Below, in pieces: positions 26,461-38,200 of a stretch of 62,000 nucleotides of DNA. The stretch's first letter is position 1. Each line of letters opens with the position of its first letter. The translations under genes were made by a program, and so were the position numbers. The DNA comes from Mesostigma viride (lineage: Eukaryota; Streptophyta; Mesostigmatophyceae; Mesostigmatales; Mesostigmataceae). Location: the NCBI GenBank assembly GCA_009746045.1, contig RPFO01000080.1, positions 11,446,467-11,508,466 on the forward strand. The letters are read 5' to 3'. A model generated the notes under the pieces. It saw only the letters and a program-made list of their open reading frames with translations, searched no databases and was not told the DNA's origin.

Positions 26461-26689
26461 TTTTATATCCATCCCTGGCGATCCATGCCAGGGGCAAAGA
26501 ACCTAGCATAATTAATGACATAGAAATGAACAACCAAACTAGGTGGATGGCAATTTCAAAATAGCCCGCCATGCCCGAGCGAGGGGGGCACGCGTCCATG
26601 GCCCGATCGAAGAAGAACCTCAGGAAGCTCCACCTCCAAACTGCGGTGCAAGCCCACCTAATGGGCAACCGTGGATCGAGCTGCTAAGC

Positions 26690-28270
26690 GCCCAGCGCCC
26701 CCGGCCCTGGATGTCCCCCATATGCTGCGACCCTCGAGGAAATCATAAGTGGCGCCCCCATATGCCGCAGCCCGTGAATGGTGAAAATCTGGGCCGACGG
26801 CCCAAGGCCTGACTGATGAGTCGCATCCTGCCAATTAAGGCGCCTGAAGTGCGGGTAGGTGAAAGGCGGTTCACGGCCTCCCAAGCGTGCTTATACCCGC
26901 GATGCAGTGCATGACGGAGGATGGTCTAGACATCACATCTTCTACCGGCCACCGACTTAGTCTTGCCCTCAGAGGTCTTGGTAGACCTCAACAGCAGGGC
27001 GCCTCGCTGAGCCGGCCCAAGCCGAACAATCTGGCTGGAGGCGCACATGGCCAACACGGAGGTTCAGCGCCTCCGAGATTCGCAGGTAATTGCGGAACAC
27101 GATGACCACCAGCAGGCCCGCAAGGCGCTGCATTACCATCGTGCTGGCAAGTGCAAACGCCGCCTCCCATATGGAATCGGAGGAGGGGCACGGGGGGGCA
27201 CAAGTGTTTTCCACCCAGCGAGGACGCCACGGGCCATTGAAGTCCCACCGCTTCACCATATACCGGGATAATAAAGTTGCAACCCAATCATGCAAGGCAT
27301 TGACACACCTCTGTCGGCTGTATCCCCGAAAGTGAGCCCAGGCGACATGCATACGCACAAAATGTCTCCTCAAGGGTGTCAGCTCATGACGATGACCTGT
27401 CCGCTCGCCTGCCAGCCTCCCACCATTGAAGTCAATAGGGACCCAAGGCGGCAACGGATGGTAGGCCAGCAAGGTAGCCGGCTTTACCTTCCCCTCTAGC
27501 GAATTTGGAAGGTAGCTAACAGGTGCAGGGGCCCCCGGGTTAGGATGGATGCCTTCCGCGGTCAGGTCGCACACCCAGCCTGCCAAGAAAGTCGCCATGC
27601 CGGATTGGCCGCGAGAAACGCAATCGGCTGGTTGAAGTGTGCACACTCGGCGTCTACTGTTACCTAGTGCTGGGAACAACTCCTGGGCAGTGGCGAGGGT
27701 CAGCGCGCACAAGCGACGGCACTGCGTGTTGAGCTTGTGGGATGATGACCGCCCCTTAGCCAAGCAGCCCAACGCCGCGGTGGAGTGCACGGCCAACCTC
27801 ACCCGCCCGCTTGGCCTCGGTTGGCCAGGCTGCGCGCAAGTCTCGATCCTCTCCACGCCCTTCACTGCAGCCCGCACCTCCTTCTCGTTGATGTGCAGAT
27901 TCCCCGGATCCTGCCAACCACTCCTGTCAGACACCAACCCGCCATTGCTGACTAGTGATTGGTCGTTGCGCCAGCGCGCTCAGTGACCTAGGGCCAGCGT
28001 TGAGCGTAGGCCACCTCGGTTGGTATTAGCAATTAAAGTCGGGTACCCCCGCACCTCACGTGCCCGCGCCCCGCGCCAGCTCCGTCACATATCGCCCGGC
28101 TCCATGGTAGCGTACACCGGTACACGACACCTAGTTGCCCGTAGGTGGACGCGTCCGATCAATCCGACCACCTTACCGGCGTGCCAAAGGTGCGCTTCGG
28201 TCAAGTTACCCTTAGCATAGGAGCCAAGGCCAGGGCACACTCTAACTCCTCCCGCACCCCGCCGGCCCAC
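26690..28270 (-). pseudogene. DIRS-type retrotransposon remnant (RT-RNase H-tyrosine recombinase)
   Basis: Read on the minus strand in three stretches. At 28270-28085 is a fragment like the end of a DIRS/gypsy reverse transcriptase (GKVVGLIGRV ... VPVYATM). The frame 27937-26969 (322 codons) starts with an RNase H like part (HINEKEVRAAVKGVERI; a VNTAALG-like stretch) and continues into a tyrosine recombinase with box-I arginine in YLRISEALNLRVGHV. At about 26884-26684 another frame carries the box-II signature HGLRHMGA. Known DIRS elements have RT, RNase H and a tyrosine recombinase instead of a DDE integrase. Stops and frameshifts separate the parts, so this copy is dead. Confidence 0.8.
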
Positions 28271-29159
28271 AGCACCCAGGACCGCTGCAGGCTGATGAAT
28301 TTGAATGCATTACTGCCTGAGATGGACAGGCAGCTGCACAACCACCGCCCCAAGACATGGCAGCCAGCCCCTCGACCATAGCTCCGGGCCACGAGTGAGT
28401 ATAGCCTGCGTGTGGGCGATCACATTAGGTTGAGCTGCTTGACCGTTGGTTCCAGCACGCGCCGCGTTCCGTCGGTGCACCGCCCCATGCACGGCTTCTA
28501 GCTCGTCCCCTTATAAGCTGACCATCTTAGTCTTCTCCTTGAGACAGCACAAGGTTGGTAGTTAAGGTAGCCAGTTCCTCCGAATAGCGCGCGTGACGAG
28601 CTGGTTCACCGCCGCCTCGCAGGTCCGCCCGTTGCTGGCCACCAAGTCATCGATTGTGATGGACAGCATGGGCCGGGCACTGCCTGGGGGGGTTTCCATG
28701 CAGGTCGATCTGAAGCTCCCCGGCGCGCTCCTCCTTGTACTCGATGACCAAGCGCAGCGGCTGGCCACACTCATCGCGCACCAAGGTGAGCTCACCTGCG
28801 CTTGAGAGGTAGTTGATCTGCCGGGCGCCTCGGATCCAGGGCACCGCTCACTGTAGAGCGCCATCCAGTCATTGATCAGCCTCCCCCAGCGCCGCCGCAT
28901 GGGAATGTCCCATGGCCAGCACCTTGAGCACGGGCCACAACCTCCGCCTCGGCCCTAGGCCAGACCCACGCTAGTAGACCACACGCACACTAGGAAGCCC
29001 TTGGTAGTCCCACCACCGGCCACTCGGGCACCTCGATCATTGGAGTAGTACGGTATGACACGAGGTCGCTCTAATGGCGCTGTAGCACCAGCCCCTTGAT
29101 GTAGACCTCCACGAGCCGGATGCCCAGGTGGGGGAGCAGGATCTTGGGGGGGGGCGGCA
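28271..29159. other. probable transposon DNA, unrecognised
   Basis: Minus-strand frames at 28562-28900 look protein-like in two different frames (for example GELTLVRDECGQPLRLVIEY). That suggests a frameshifted coding relic upstream of the DIRS remnant. I recognise no domain. Confidence 0.35.
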
Positions 29160-30640
29160 CAATTGTCTGTAATGTGGAGGCAGATGGTTCGCAAGCATAG
29201 ATGGCAAGTAGTGATGAAGGAGACCACCCCCAAGTCTGTGGGGGCTAGCCGCCCGCGTGTGACCGCGGCCGGCGTATGGCAATCATAGCGATTCGGGCCG
29301 TGTTGCCCACAATTACCCTGTAACTAGGAATTACGCCTAGTCTATCACAGAAAGTCCATGCATGGGTACCGGCACCCCGGCTGCGCTCGGCCCGGGGCAC
29401 GCCATGTGAACAAAACGCCCAGGTCATGGGCAGGCTTGGTGCCTGATCGATGCTGAGCTATCCATATAGTGTCTACCTGATCTGTGTGTGCAAGGTGCCC
29501 GGCTAGGCCCACGGGCGCCTGTGCCCAATAGCCGTGCCAAATAGGCGTGCCAAATCAGAAAATCAGAGTATGGGAAGCATATGGTAAATCAACATACAAA
29601 ACCTCATTGCTGTTAACCATGCAAAGGGGACCTTGCGCAGCATCTTGTTGATGGTGCCCAGTCGAGTCGTTTCTCCAGCTCCTGCGTCAGAGTCCTCGTC
29701 TTGGCGCCGTGGGTCAGGATCGTCAGAATGACGACCTTGAACAGGTCACGCTTGACGATCCGGGGTACTTAGCTAGGGCAGCCGGGGTCGCTCCACCAGC
29801 TGCGGTGGTCATGGAGTTGGGCCCTGACGCCATGCTTATCTGGGTCGTCATGTCGTCCTCGCAGTCGGGAAGCCCACTCAGCCTAGCAACTTGAAGTGGA
29901 CTAAAGTAGGGTACATAATTGACCTCCATGTTGATCTAAGAGGCGCGGAGTGGGGGCGGGGGCCCGGCCAGACCGAAGGCCAGGGCCTCTGTTTTGGGGC
30001 TGATTTCTAGGCTAGCAGCACAAGCCTCGAGCGCCAGGCAGTCCAGCCAAACTGAAAGTTGGGCAGACTCGGGCTGCTCAATAAGCGCGATGTCGTCGGC
30101 ATAATAAATGAGGTCAGCTAGAAAACTCTGCCAGTTGGTCGCCCCCTCTTCCCCTGTGCTCATTCCTGATCACTAGGCCACTGAGGTGCGCGGCCAGCCA
30201 GCAGAGCAAAGCGGGCACGTGCCTGCATGGCGCATAACGTAATCCAATACAATAATAAACAGGTACGGTGACAGGACGCAACCCTGCAAGATGCCAGTCT
30301 GCAGTGGATCGACATGGCGGGGTTAAGCCGTGTGGAAATTGGAATGCACACCGAGGTGGTCGACCCCTCAACAGCGTGCGGATGTACATGCCCCGTGGTG
30401 TGAGATGTGAGTGTACGTTGAACTCACGTCCTTTGATAATGTAGCTGGAGTTTAAATAGGCTGACTGCAAAATCTCTTTGACTGCCTGGGGGGCAAATAC
30501 CGAGCGTTTTGTGACATGGATCCTAAATTCTCGATGGAATGAGTGGTGGGGTGGAGGGTGGATAGACCATTCAAAGGTATATCTTGCTTGATATAAGTTG
30601 CATGCGCTGATCATACTTTTCCAATCGGCCATTCAGCCTA
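29160..30640 (-). pseudogene. LINE (non-LTR retrotransposon) fragment 1, broken RT
   Basis: Minus strand. At about 30310-30180 it reads TGILQGCVLSPYLFIIVLDY, the RT motif around Q-G-x-x-L-S-P. At 30163-29936 is LIYYADDIALIE, the YADD catalytic box, followed by SLEISPKTEALAF, in a different frame. At about 29770-29650 is the C-terminal LTHGAKTRTLTQELEKRLD block, shared with fragment 2. Frameshifts and stops break it. The terminal segment 29160-29335 is inverted relative to fragment 2. An upstream endonuclease is not visible; the 5' side runs into the CATC satellite. Confidence 0.85.
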
Positions 30641-30710
30641 CTATCCTGGCTACCCCTATTGTTTTTGTAGATCTATTATACCGGTAGGACTGCGTGTATG
30701 TACAGCCATC

Positions 30711-31459
30711 CATCCACCCACCCACCCACCCACCCACCCATGCACCCACCCACCCACCCACCCACCCACCCACCCACCCACCCACCCACCCACCCACCCA
30801 CCCACCCACCCACCCACCCACCCACCCACCCACCCACCCACCCACCCACCCACCCACCCACCCACCCACCCATCCATCCATCCATCCATCCATCCATCCA
30901 TCCATCCATCCATCCATCCATCCATCCATCCATCCATCCATCCATCCATCCATCCATCCATCCATCCATCCATCCATCCATCCATCCATCCATCCATCCA
31001 TCCATCCATCCATCCATCCATCCATCCATCCATCCATCCATCCATCCATCCATCCATCCATCCATCCATCCATCCATCCATCCATCCATCCATCCATCCA
31101 TCCATCCATCCATCCATCCATCCATCCATCCATCCATCCATCCATCCATCCATCCATCCATCCATCCATCCATCCATCCATCCATCCATCCATCCATCCA
31201 TCCATCCATCCATCCATCCATCCATCCATCCATCCATCCATCCATCCATCCATCCATCCATCCATCCATCCATCCATCCATCCATCCATCCATCCATCCA
31301 TCCATCCATCCATCCATCCATCCATCCATCCATCCATCCATCCATCCATCCATCCATCCATCCATCCATCCATCCATCCATCCATCCATCCATCCATCCA
31401 TCCATCCATCCATCCATCCATCCATCCATCCATCCATCCATCCATCCATCCATCCATCG
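30711..31459. repeat. (CACC)n to (CATC)n tetranucleotide array
   Basis: About 40 CACC units (with one ATG interruption near 30739) switch at 30870 to about 147 CATC units. The flanks (ACCGGTAGGACTG on the left, ATCGGGGTTA on the right) match a site at 33645-33690 that has only about four CATC units, so the array expanded inside a dispersed repeat. Confidence 0.98.
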
Positions 31460-31586
31460 GGGTTACTACTCCGTGACTCCCCAACGGGAGCACGAGTTAA
31501 GTAATATTAATTAATTAATTAATTAATTAGACTCGTGCTCCCGTTGGGGAGTCACGGAGTAGTAACCCCGATGGATGGATGGATGG
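31442..31586. repeat. perfect palindrome with 56-bp arms
   Basis: Left arm 31442-31497 and right arm 31531-31586 are exact reverse complements. They run from the CATC units through GGGGTTACTACTCCGTGAC to GGGAGCACGAGT. The 33-bp spacer is mainly (TTAA)n. It consists of two inverted copies of the structured end-repeat joined tail to tail. Confidence 0.95.
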
Positions 31587-31805
31587 GTGCAAACAGTCCT
31601 ACCGGTCTAATCTATCTACAACAGCTACCTACGACATCTATCTACAGCATTCTAACTACAACATCTATCTAGACAGCCTCACTCTGCCCTAGGGGAGCTG
31701 TCTGGCGTGCCTCCCACGGGTTGGCACATGTGGGCGCTTCCCCACTGGGGGGGGCTCGTTGTCCTCTATGACCTGGGCCCACTTAATTAATTAATTAATT
31801 AATAG

Positions 31806-32475
31806 ACACGTGACTGCGTCACGTGAGCATAAGTCCTCAGTGGGATCGAGGGGAACATGGGATGGAATGGATGGTATAAGCTATCTAGGTCCTAGTTACA
31901 GGGGTGTGGGCACCGCGGCCCGAATCCCTATGAATGCCATACTTGGTCACACGCGGAGCCCCCACAGGCTTGGGGGTGGTCTCCTTCATCACTACTTGCC
32001 ATCTATCCTTGCGCACCATCTGCCTCCATATTACAGACAAACCAGGAGGCTGCCCGGGGGTGAGCCCGTCACGTCTAGTGTAGCACATGTCCATGCCGAG
32101 TCTATCACGAAAAGTCCACGGGTGGCGGCCCTGCCGCGCGCGGCCGGGGGCACGCCAGGTGAGGACATACTGTATCGCCCAGGCTGGGCGGGCTTGGTGC
32201 CAGCTAGTCTATCTGATGTATCTACCTGATCTGTGCGAGCCAGGTGCCCGGCTAGGCCCAGGCGCCTGCGGCCTAATAATGTGGGAAACATAGGGCAAAT
32301 CAGCGTACAAATCCTCATTACTAATGTGCAAACCAAAGGGGATGTTAAGGGCCTTGCGCAGCATCTTGGTGACGGCGCCGTCGAGTCGTTGCTCCAGCTC
32401 CTGCATCAGTGTCCACGTCTCGGCGCCGTAGGTCAGGATCATCAGAATGACGACCTTGAAGAGGCGCCCACTTAA
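31806..32475 (-). pseudogene. LINE fragment 2 (C-terminal part)
   Basis: Minus strand. TYGAETWTLMQELEQRLDG then VTKMLRKALNIPFG is a typical C-terminal LINE region, followed by RRRLGLAGHLARTDQVDT (the G-H-x-x-R block common at LINE ends). It lies between TTAA-rich tracts at 31787-31802 and 32472-32535. Truncated: no RT core. Confidence 0.8.
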
Positions 32476-32959
32476 TTAAATTAAATTAAATTATAACATG
32501 TCTCCGTTGGGAGATCATTAATTAATTAATTAATTATCAACATCACTCCGTTGGGAGTAGATGTAGCACATAGCCCTGAGAAGGGGCATATGGCTTTTAA
32601 TACATTCTAGGCTACTTCATGCAAGGGTGGGAATGTAAGCTACCCCTGCTCTAGGTGCACCAGGGCACCCGCACCCTCATGGTCTATCACGCTATGCCCG
32701 GGTAAGGGGGGAGCATGCCTGTGAGGGGAAAGATCATCATGGCTATACAAAAACTAGAGCGTGGCATCTCAGCAGAGAGCAGCTCTCTGCATGGGCACAG
32801 CATTACTAAATAAAACTAGGCATCGTCTGGAGTGTGGCTCATCATAGGCACACATGTACATGATTACATAAAGCGCGTGGCTTAGCTGGAATAGGGCCTC
32901 TAGGAGGCGTACATGTACATGGCCACGGTCTATCTATTCTACACTACTACTGCTGTATT

Positions 32960-33490
32960 CCCCTAAGCTGGGGCGTCTGGAGTCGCTGGGGCCGCGGGGG
33001 TCGCCTGCCAGGGCTTGTGGCCGACGTAGATGGCCGCCCCCTTCCAGTACACCGGCTGCCCCGCCTTGGTCTGCCGGAGCTGGAGGTAGGTCGGCCATAG
33101 CTCCCGTCGCCGTTGTTGCTGCGCCAGGGTCAAGTCGTCATCAAGGGTGAAGAGAGTCTTCTCGAGCCGCTTGCGGCGTCTGAGAAAAGAAATCTTGTCC
33201 GTCGGGAGATCATGTAGCACATATTCCAGGTTGGGCCCACTTGGCCTTGCCCATCATCTTTTTCCAAATCACGGAGAGGCCTAGCCCCCCCATGTCCTCT
33301 ACTAGCTGTTCTTTGAAGGTGCGGGCCTTGCGGCGTCTAACATCACTGGGCCCGGCCCACGTCAGGAGGTGCCGGCCAGGCTGAGCTGGTCGCAGGCCTG
33401 CGGGGGGGCCACGTGAGGTGTCTACCTGGTTGGTGCGAGCTAGGTGCCCTACTAGCTGCAGGCGTCGCTGCTTAATGGTGCTGGTGATAA
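32960..33490 (-). pseudogene. LINE fragment 3 with ORF1-like piece
   Basis: Minus strand. From 33490 it reads RRLQLVGHLARTNQVDTS then LRPAQPGRHLLTW, a third copy of the LINE C-terminal block. It is followed, after a frame change near 33230, by an 85-codon frame (33220-32963) with LPTDKISFLRRRKRLEK and LDDDLTLAQQQRRRELW. I judge this similar to the C-terminal RNA-binding part of L1-type ORF1 proteins. ORF1 normally precedes the RT, so the order suggests two truncated copies joined. Confidence 0.6.
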
Positions 33491-35252
33491 GTAATATGGG
33501 CTAGCTATGCTGAGCTTTTTGCAGTCAATGCGCCTGCATGCCTGTATATATATCCCCTAGGGCAGCGTGCGGCTGCCTAGACAGATGTTGTAGTTAGAAT
33601 GCTGTTAGATAGATGTAGTATTTAGCCAATGTAGATAGATTAGACCGGTAGGACTGTTTGCACCCATCCATCCATCCATCCATCGGGGTTAATGCTCCGT
33701 GACTCCCCAACGGGAGCACGAGTCTAATTAATTAATTAATTAATTAATGCCTGTATACCCCCCCACACTTAGAGGAGTCTTAGTGCACCCACTGTAAATG
33801 CCAGACTCTCCCAGCCCATGCATGAGTAGCTAGTGTTGCAATTGCATGCTTTTGCGGCTTGCCTTCGGGCATGAGAGAAGACCGGATCCAGTCGATCTCT
33901 GCCCCCTTTCTCATTGTGTGCACAACAAACAGGCCGGATGGAAGGCACTGCAAGTGCTCCATGGCTTCCCTACGGGACTGCATGACTATCAATTGGGTGG
34001 CCACATGGCCAAACATGTGCAGTCGTTTCTATTTTCTGATTTGGCCCGCCGCAAAGGTGAAAACCATTTGCGTTCAGTGCCGGTCCGCGGAAAACGCGGA
34101 AAAACGTTTCTATTAGTCTGCATCTTCAGCGCCTACTGCAAATTTCGTTGACTATGTGATTGGAGCAGCACGTGAATTTTGCAATTACGTATATAAATTA
34201 CAAGAATAAATTGTTGCAATTGTGCTCTGGGAATTCACCCTGCATGGACAATCAACGCATTGCCCAATCCCGTGCAATTACCCAGGCGGAACGAAACGAG
34301 CATATATAGTACACGCCAAATAGTGTCATTTTGACAGGGCACATCCTGCAGTGGGCAGTACCTGCTCAAGCCAAGCCCCCGTTGCGGCGAAAGTTTACCC
34401 ACCCAAAAAAGCCAACTTCCCACCATAAGAAATTATAGCCTAGCCGCATGGCGGCATCCTGGCCAGCAATCAAGCTCAGTGATTCGAGCAGGCTGTGAAT
34501 AGGGCAGCCCTTGCTGATACAGGTCTAGGTCATGTCCATGTGACCTCACTCCATGAGCACTGCTCAACAACGGACCTTGTGCACACATCCAGCTTACGCA
34601 CGCTCCACCTCGTGCGAATGACCAGAGTCAATAACCCCACAATGTGACATCCGCAGCCAGAGCTATACTGCATACTCAACACGTCGACTCCCCATCTTGG
34701 CGAGTCTTGCATATGCAATAGAATACATCTGCCTAGTGGCCCCTCCCAAGGCACGTGCTGCACAGAAGCACGTCACTTGCAAGGGCAGCCGATGACGTAC
34801 CCAATTACAGCCTATCTCTTAGCTAATGCTCTCAGCATGGCTCCAACCTCTCCTGAAGTTGGTGTCTGCTCCCAGGCTCCCAACTGCCTCACGCCGAGTG
34901 TTCGGCAGAATTTCTCGGCGACATCTTGATAGAAAATGAAAAGAGGAATTGCTGCACCTATGCGTTAGACTGCACACGGCGTCGCTATCAGGGGACAAAG
35001 TCCTATCTCCACCATAAGACAACGTCTTTGGCTGCCATCATTCCTCCCTGCTCTGTGTGTCGGCTCCGAGATGTGATCGTGAACACAGCTCAGAACTTCC
35101 CAAGTAAACATGGACCTAAAGGAGACGACGTCGCCAGGAGACAAGCGCGCGTGCTGTCAGGGTAAGGATCCCCCCCATGTCGATGGCCATCACCGTGGCG
35201 GCTGTTAGGATTCTTCCATGTCTAGGGCATCACCGTGTCATGCTCTCCGCCA
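33491..35252. other. intergenic, repeat copies at left, no gene recognised
   Basis: 33590-33750 is an inverted copy of the repeat at 31530-31690, including (CATC)4, the GGGAGCACGAG hairpin and a (TTAA)n tail. A structured repeat relic lies at 33850-33990. From 34000 to 35252, downstream of the ATG1 stop, I see no exon; a polyadenylation region for ATG1 should lie here but cannot be placed. Confidence 0.5.
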
Positions 35253-38200
35253 TCATACCCTCGCCCCCCCCGCAAAGCCGCCGCCCTTCTCACACACCGC
35301 GTGGCGCGCCCGGCACGCGCCTGCGTAAAACTGCAGCCGCTCGCCGTCGCAGGGCGAGAGCACCAGAGGCGGCACCAGCGGCAGCGTGGGCGCCTCCACG
35401 TGGCAGAAGTAGAAAAGGGCCTCCGCCTTGGCGTAGCCGCGGCTGGCCTCCACAAAGTTCATCATCAGCTCCTCCACCTGGATGGGCAGGGGGACCGACA
35501 AAGGACCATGTCATTTTACCACCATGAAAAGATGACAGAAAGCTGGCTTCATCAACAGCTCCTCCACCTGGACAAGAAGGGGGGCAGACAAAGGACCATG
35601 TCCCTTTACCATCATGACAAGTTGAAGGGAAGCTGGAAGGTCATAGGCATGGGCACGTGAGGTGGCGGGCATGTCAGCACCAGACACTGCGGTCGTGCGG
35701 TCGCACGACAATCCTCAATAGCCGGTACTCAGCCAATACAGTATGCCAATACAGTACGCCAATCCACCAGTAGTCATCGATGGGTACGCCAACACACTAC
35801 TAGTCATCGATGGGTACGCCAATCCACTAGTCATCGATGGGTATGGCAATACACTAGTCAGTGATGGGGAGCGAAAGCAGGCGTCATGCACTCTTGCAGC
35901 CGCGTGGCCAAGCGCGAGGCCTCCATCGAAACCCTCGCGGCTCGTTTGCATACTACCAGGAGGCAGAAAGGGGAGCACAGGAGCTCCCATCAGCAATAGT
36001 CGTTATCGTCGACTTTCAATACTGTCTGAACTCATCGATGAGGGATGGCGGAGCCACGCACCGCGGCGGCACGGCCGAACGCGAGCGCCGCTTGGAAGAC
36101 CATCTCCACCGCGCCCGGTATAGGGGTGATCGCCGGGTTCTCTGCAGAAAGAACGGAAACAAACGAATTGGCCAAGTTAGGGCTCTTACTGTATTCCAAA
36201 GTAGTGAAACAAACGAATTGGCCAAGTTAGGGGTCTTGTTGTATTCCAAAGTAGTGAAACAAACGAATTGGCCAAGTTAGGAGTCTCACTGTATTCCAAA
36301 GTAGTGAAACAAACGAATTGGCCAAGTTAGGGGTCTTGTTGTATTCCAAAGTATTGAAACAAACGAATTGGCCAAGTTAGGAGTCTCACTGTATTCCAAA
36401 GTATTGAAACAAACGAATTGGCCAAGTTAGGAGTCTTGTTGTATTCCAAAGCATTGCGTTGGAGCCGTGGCGGATGATTCATTACACTCCGCAAACCAAG
36501 CAGACAGCACACCACGTACCAGCAGCCAGCATCTCGGCCGTACATAAAAGACTAGAGAATGAAGGCAAAATGATTCCAGCATCTCGGCCGTACATAAAAG
36601 ACTAGAGAATGAAGGCAAAATGATTCCAGCATCTCGGCCGTACATAAAAGACTAGAGAATGAAGGCAAAATGATTCCAGCATCTCGGCCGTACATAAAAG
36701 ACTAGAGAATGAAGGCAAAATGATTCTAGCATCTCGGCCGTACATAAAAGACTAGAGAATGAAGGCAAAATGATTCTAGCATCTCGGCCGTACATAAAAG
36801 ACTAGAGAATGAAGGCAAAATGATTCCAGCATCTCGGCCGTACATAAAGGACTAGAGAATGAAGGCAAAGTGATTCCAGCATCTCGGCCGTGTATAAAAG
36901 ACTAGAGAATGAAGGCAAAGTGATTCCAGCATCTCGGCCGTACATAAAAGACTAGAGAATGAAGGCAAAATGATTCTAGCATCTCGGCCGTACATAAAAG
37001 ACTAGAGAATGAAGGCAAAATGATTCCAGCATCTCGGCCGTGTATATAAGACTAGAGAATGAAGGCAAAATGATTCCAGCATCTCGGCCGTACATAAAAG
37101 ACTAGAGAATGAAGGCAAAGTGATTCCAGCATCTCGGCCGTACATAAAAGACTAGAGAATGAAGGCAAAGTGATTCTAGGCGAAAAACGAAACGTGAGCA
37201 GGCTGTGAGCACACACCAGCTGCCAGCAACTCCGCCACCGCCTGCGTGCGGTCAAAGAAGAGCACAAACTCGCGCGTCGCCGCCTCATAGGCATCCACCG
37301 CCGCGCCGAATCCACCCCCATCACCGCATCCAGCCCCATCAACCCCACCCCCACCATCTCCCATCCCATCGCCGGTGCTGCCTGCCGCACCAGTTTCCTT
37401 CCCAGCCCGCCCTTTCTCCTTTCTTAAACTCGCATTCTCACAGTCACCGCCCCACGCCGACTCTCCACCGTCACCACCGCGCCCCCCCTGGGGCTCCTCA
37501 CTCCCCTTCCCGTCCTCCTCCCCCCCTGGACCCCCCTGCTTGCTGCCTCGGCAATCCCTGGTGTCCACCCCACCATCCGCCACACCCGATGACACCTCCT
37601 GCGCGCCTGCCAGCACAGCAGCATTCGGACAGCTATAAACTGCGGGGGTTCCACCATCCGCCGCTGATGGATCCGCCCCCGTGTTGGCCGACGAGTTGGG
37701 CCCTGGCCCAGCAGGCACCTCAACCGATGCCGTCTCGCAGCCTGGCTCCTGTGCCCTGCCATCCGACGGCACGACGCCCTGGGAACCTTTCACAGGATCA
37801 TTGGTCTCGACCGTCGCGTCCCTCGTCGTTTGCGTGACGGCACCAGCAGCGTTACTGTCCGGCATTGGATTGTGGAAATGTTCTGTGCCAACAGTGTCGT
37901 CATTGTTGCTGGCGTGTTGTGATTGGCCCCCATCGGAACCGCCGGTGAGCAATGACTTGGCATCCGCAGGCAGTGCCGCCGCCGCCATCCCTTGTTCGCT
38001 GCGGCTTGCAGATGCGTCCTGCGCTTGTGTGGAGAGTGGTGCTGATGTTAGACTGGGCCCCCTTGCCGGCGTGGGCGTGGGCGTGGTGGCTGACGACCGT
38101 GTCGGTGTTGTGGGCGCCAGCAGTGCCAGCGCGGACTTGAGCACCAGCACGCCCAGCAGGAAAAGGGGCAGCGACGCGAGCCGGTGGCCGATCTCGTACT

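Noticed and set aside
30633-31504. Open frames of MDGW or HPSI repeats
   Set aside because: Produced by the CACC/CATC tetranucleotide array; all frames on both strands stay open.
35715-35996. Minus-strand frame with [21 protein letters not shown] as a further ATG1 exon
   Set aside because: Exon 11 joins in phase directly to VEELMMNF of exon 12, matching plant ATG1 order; adding this piece would break the conserved domain.
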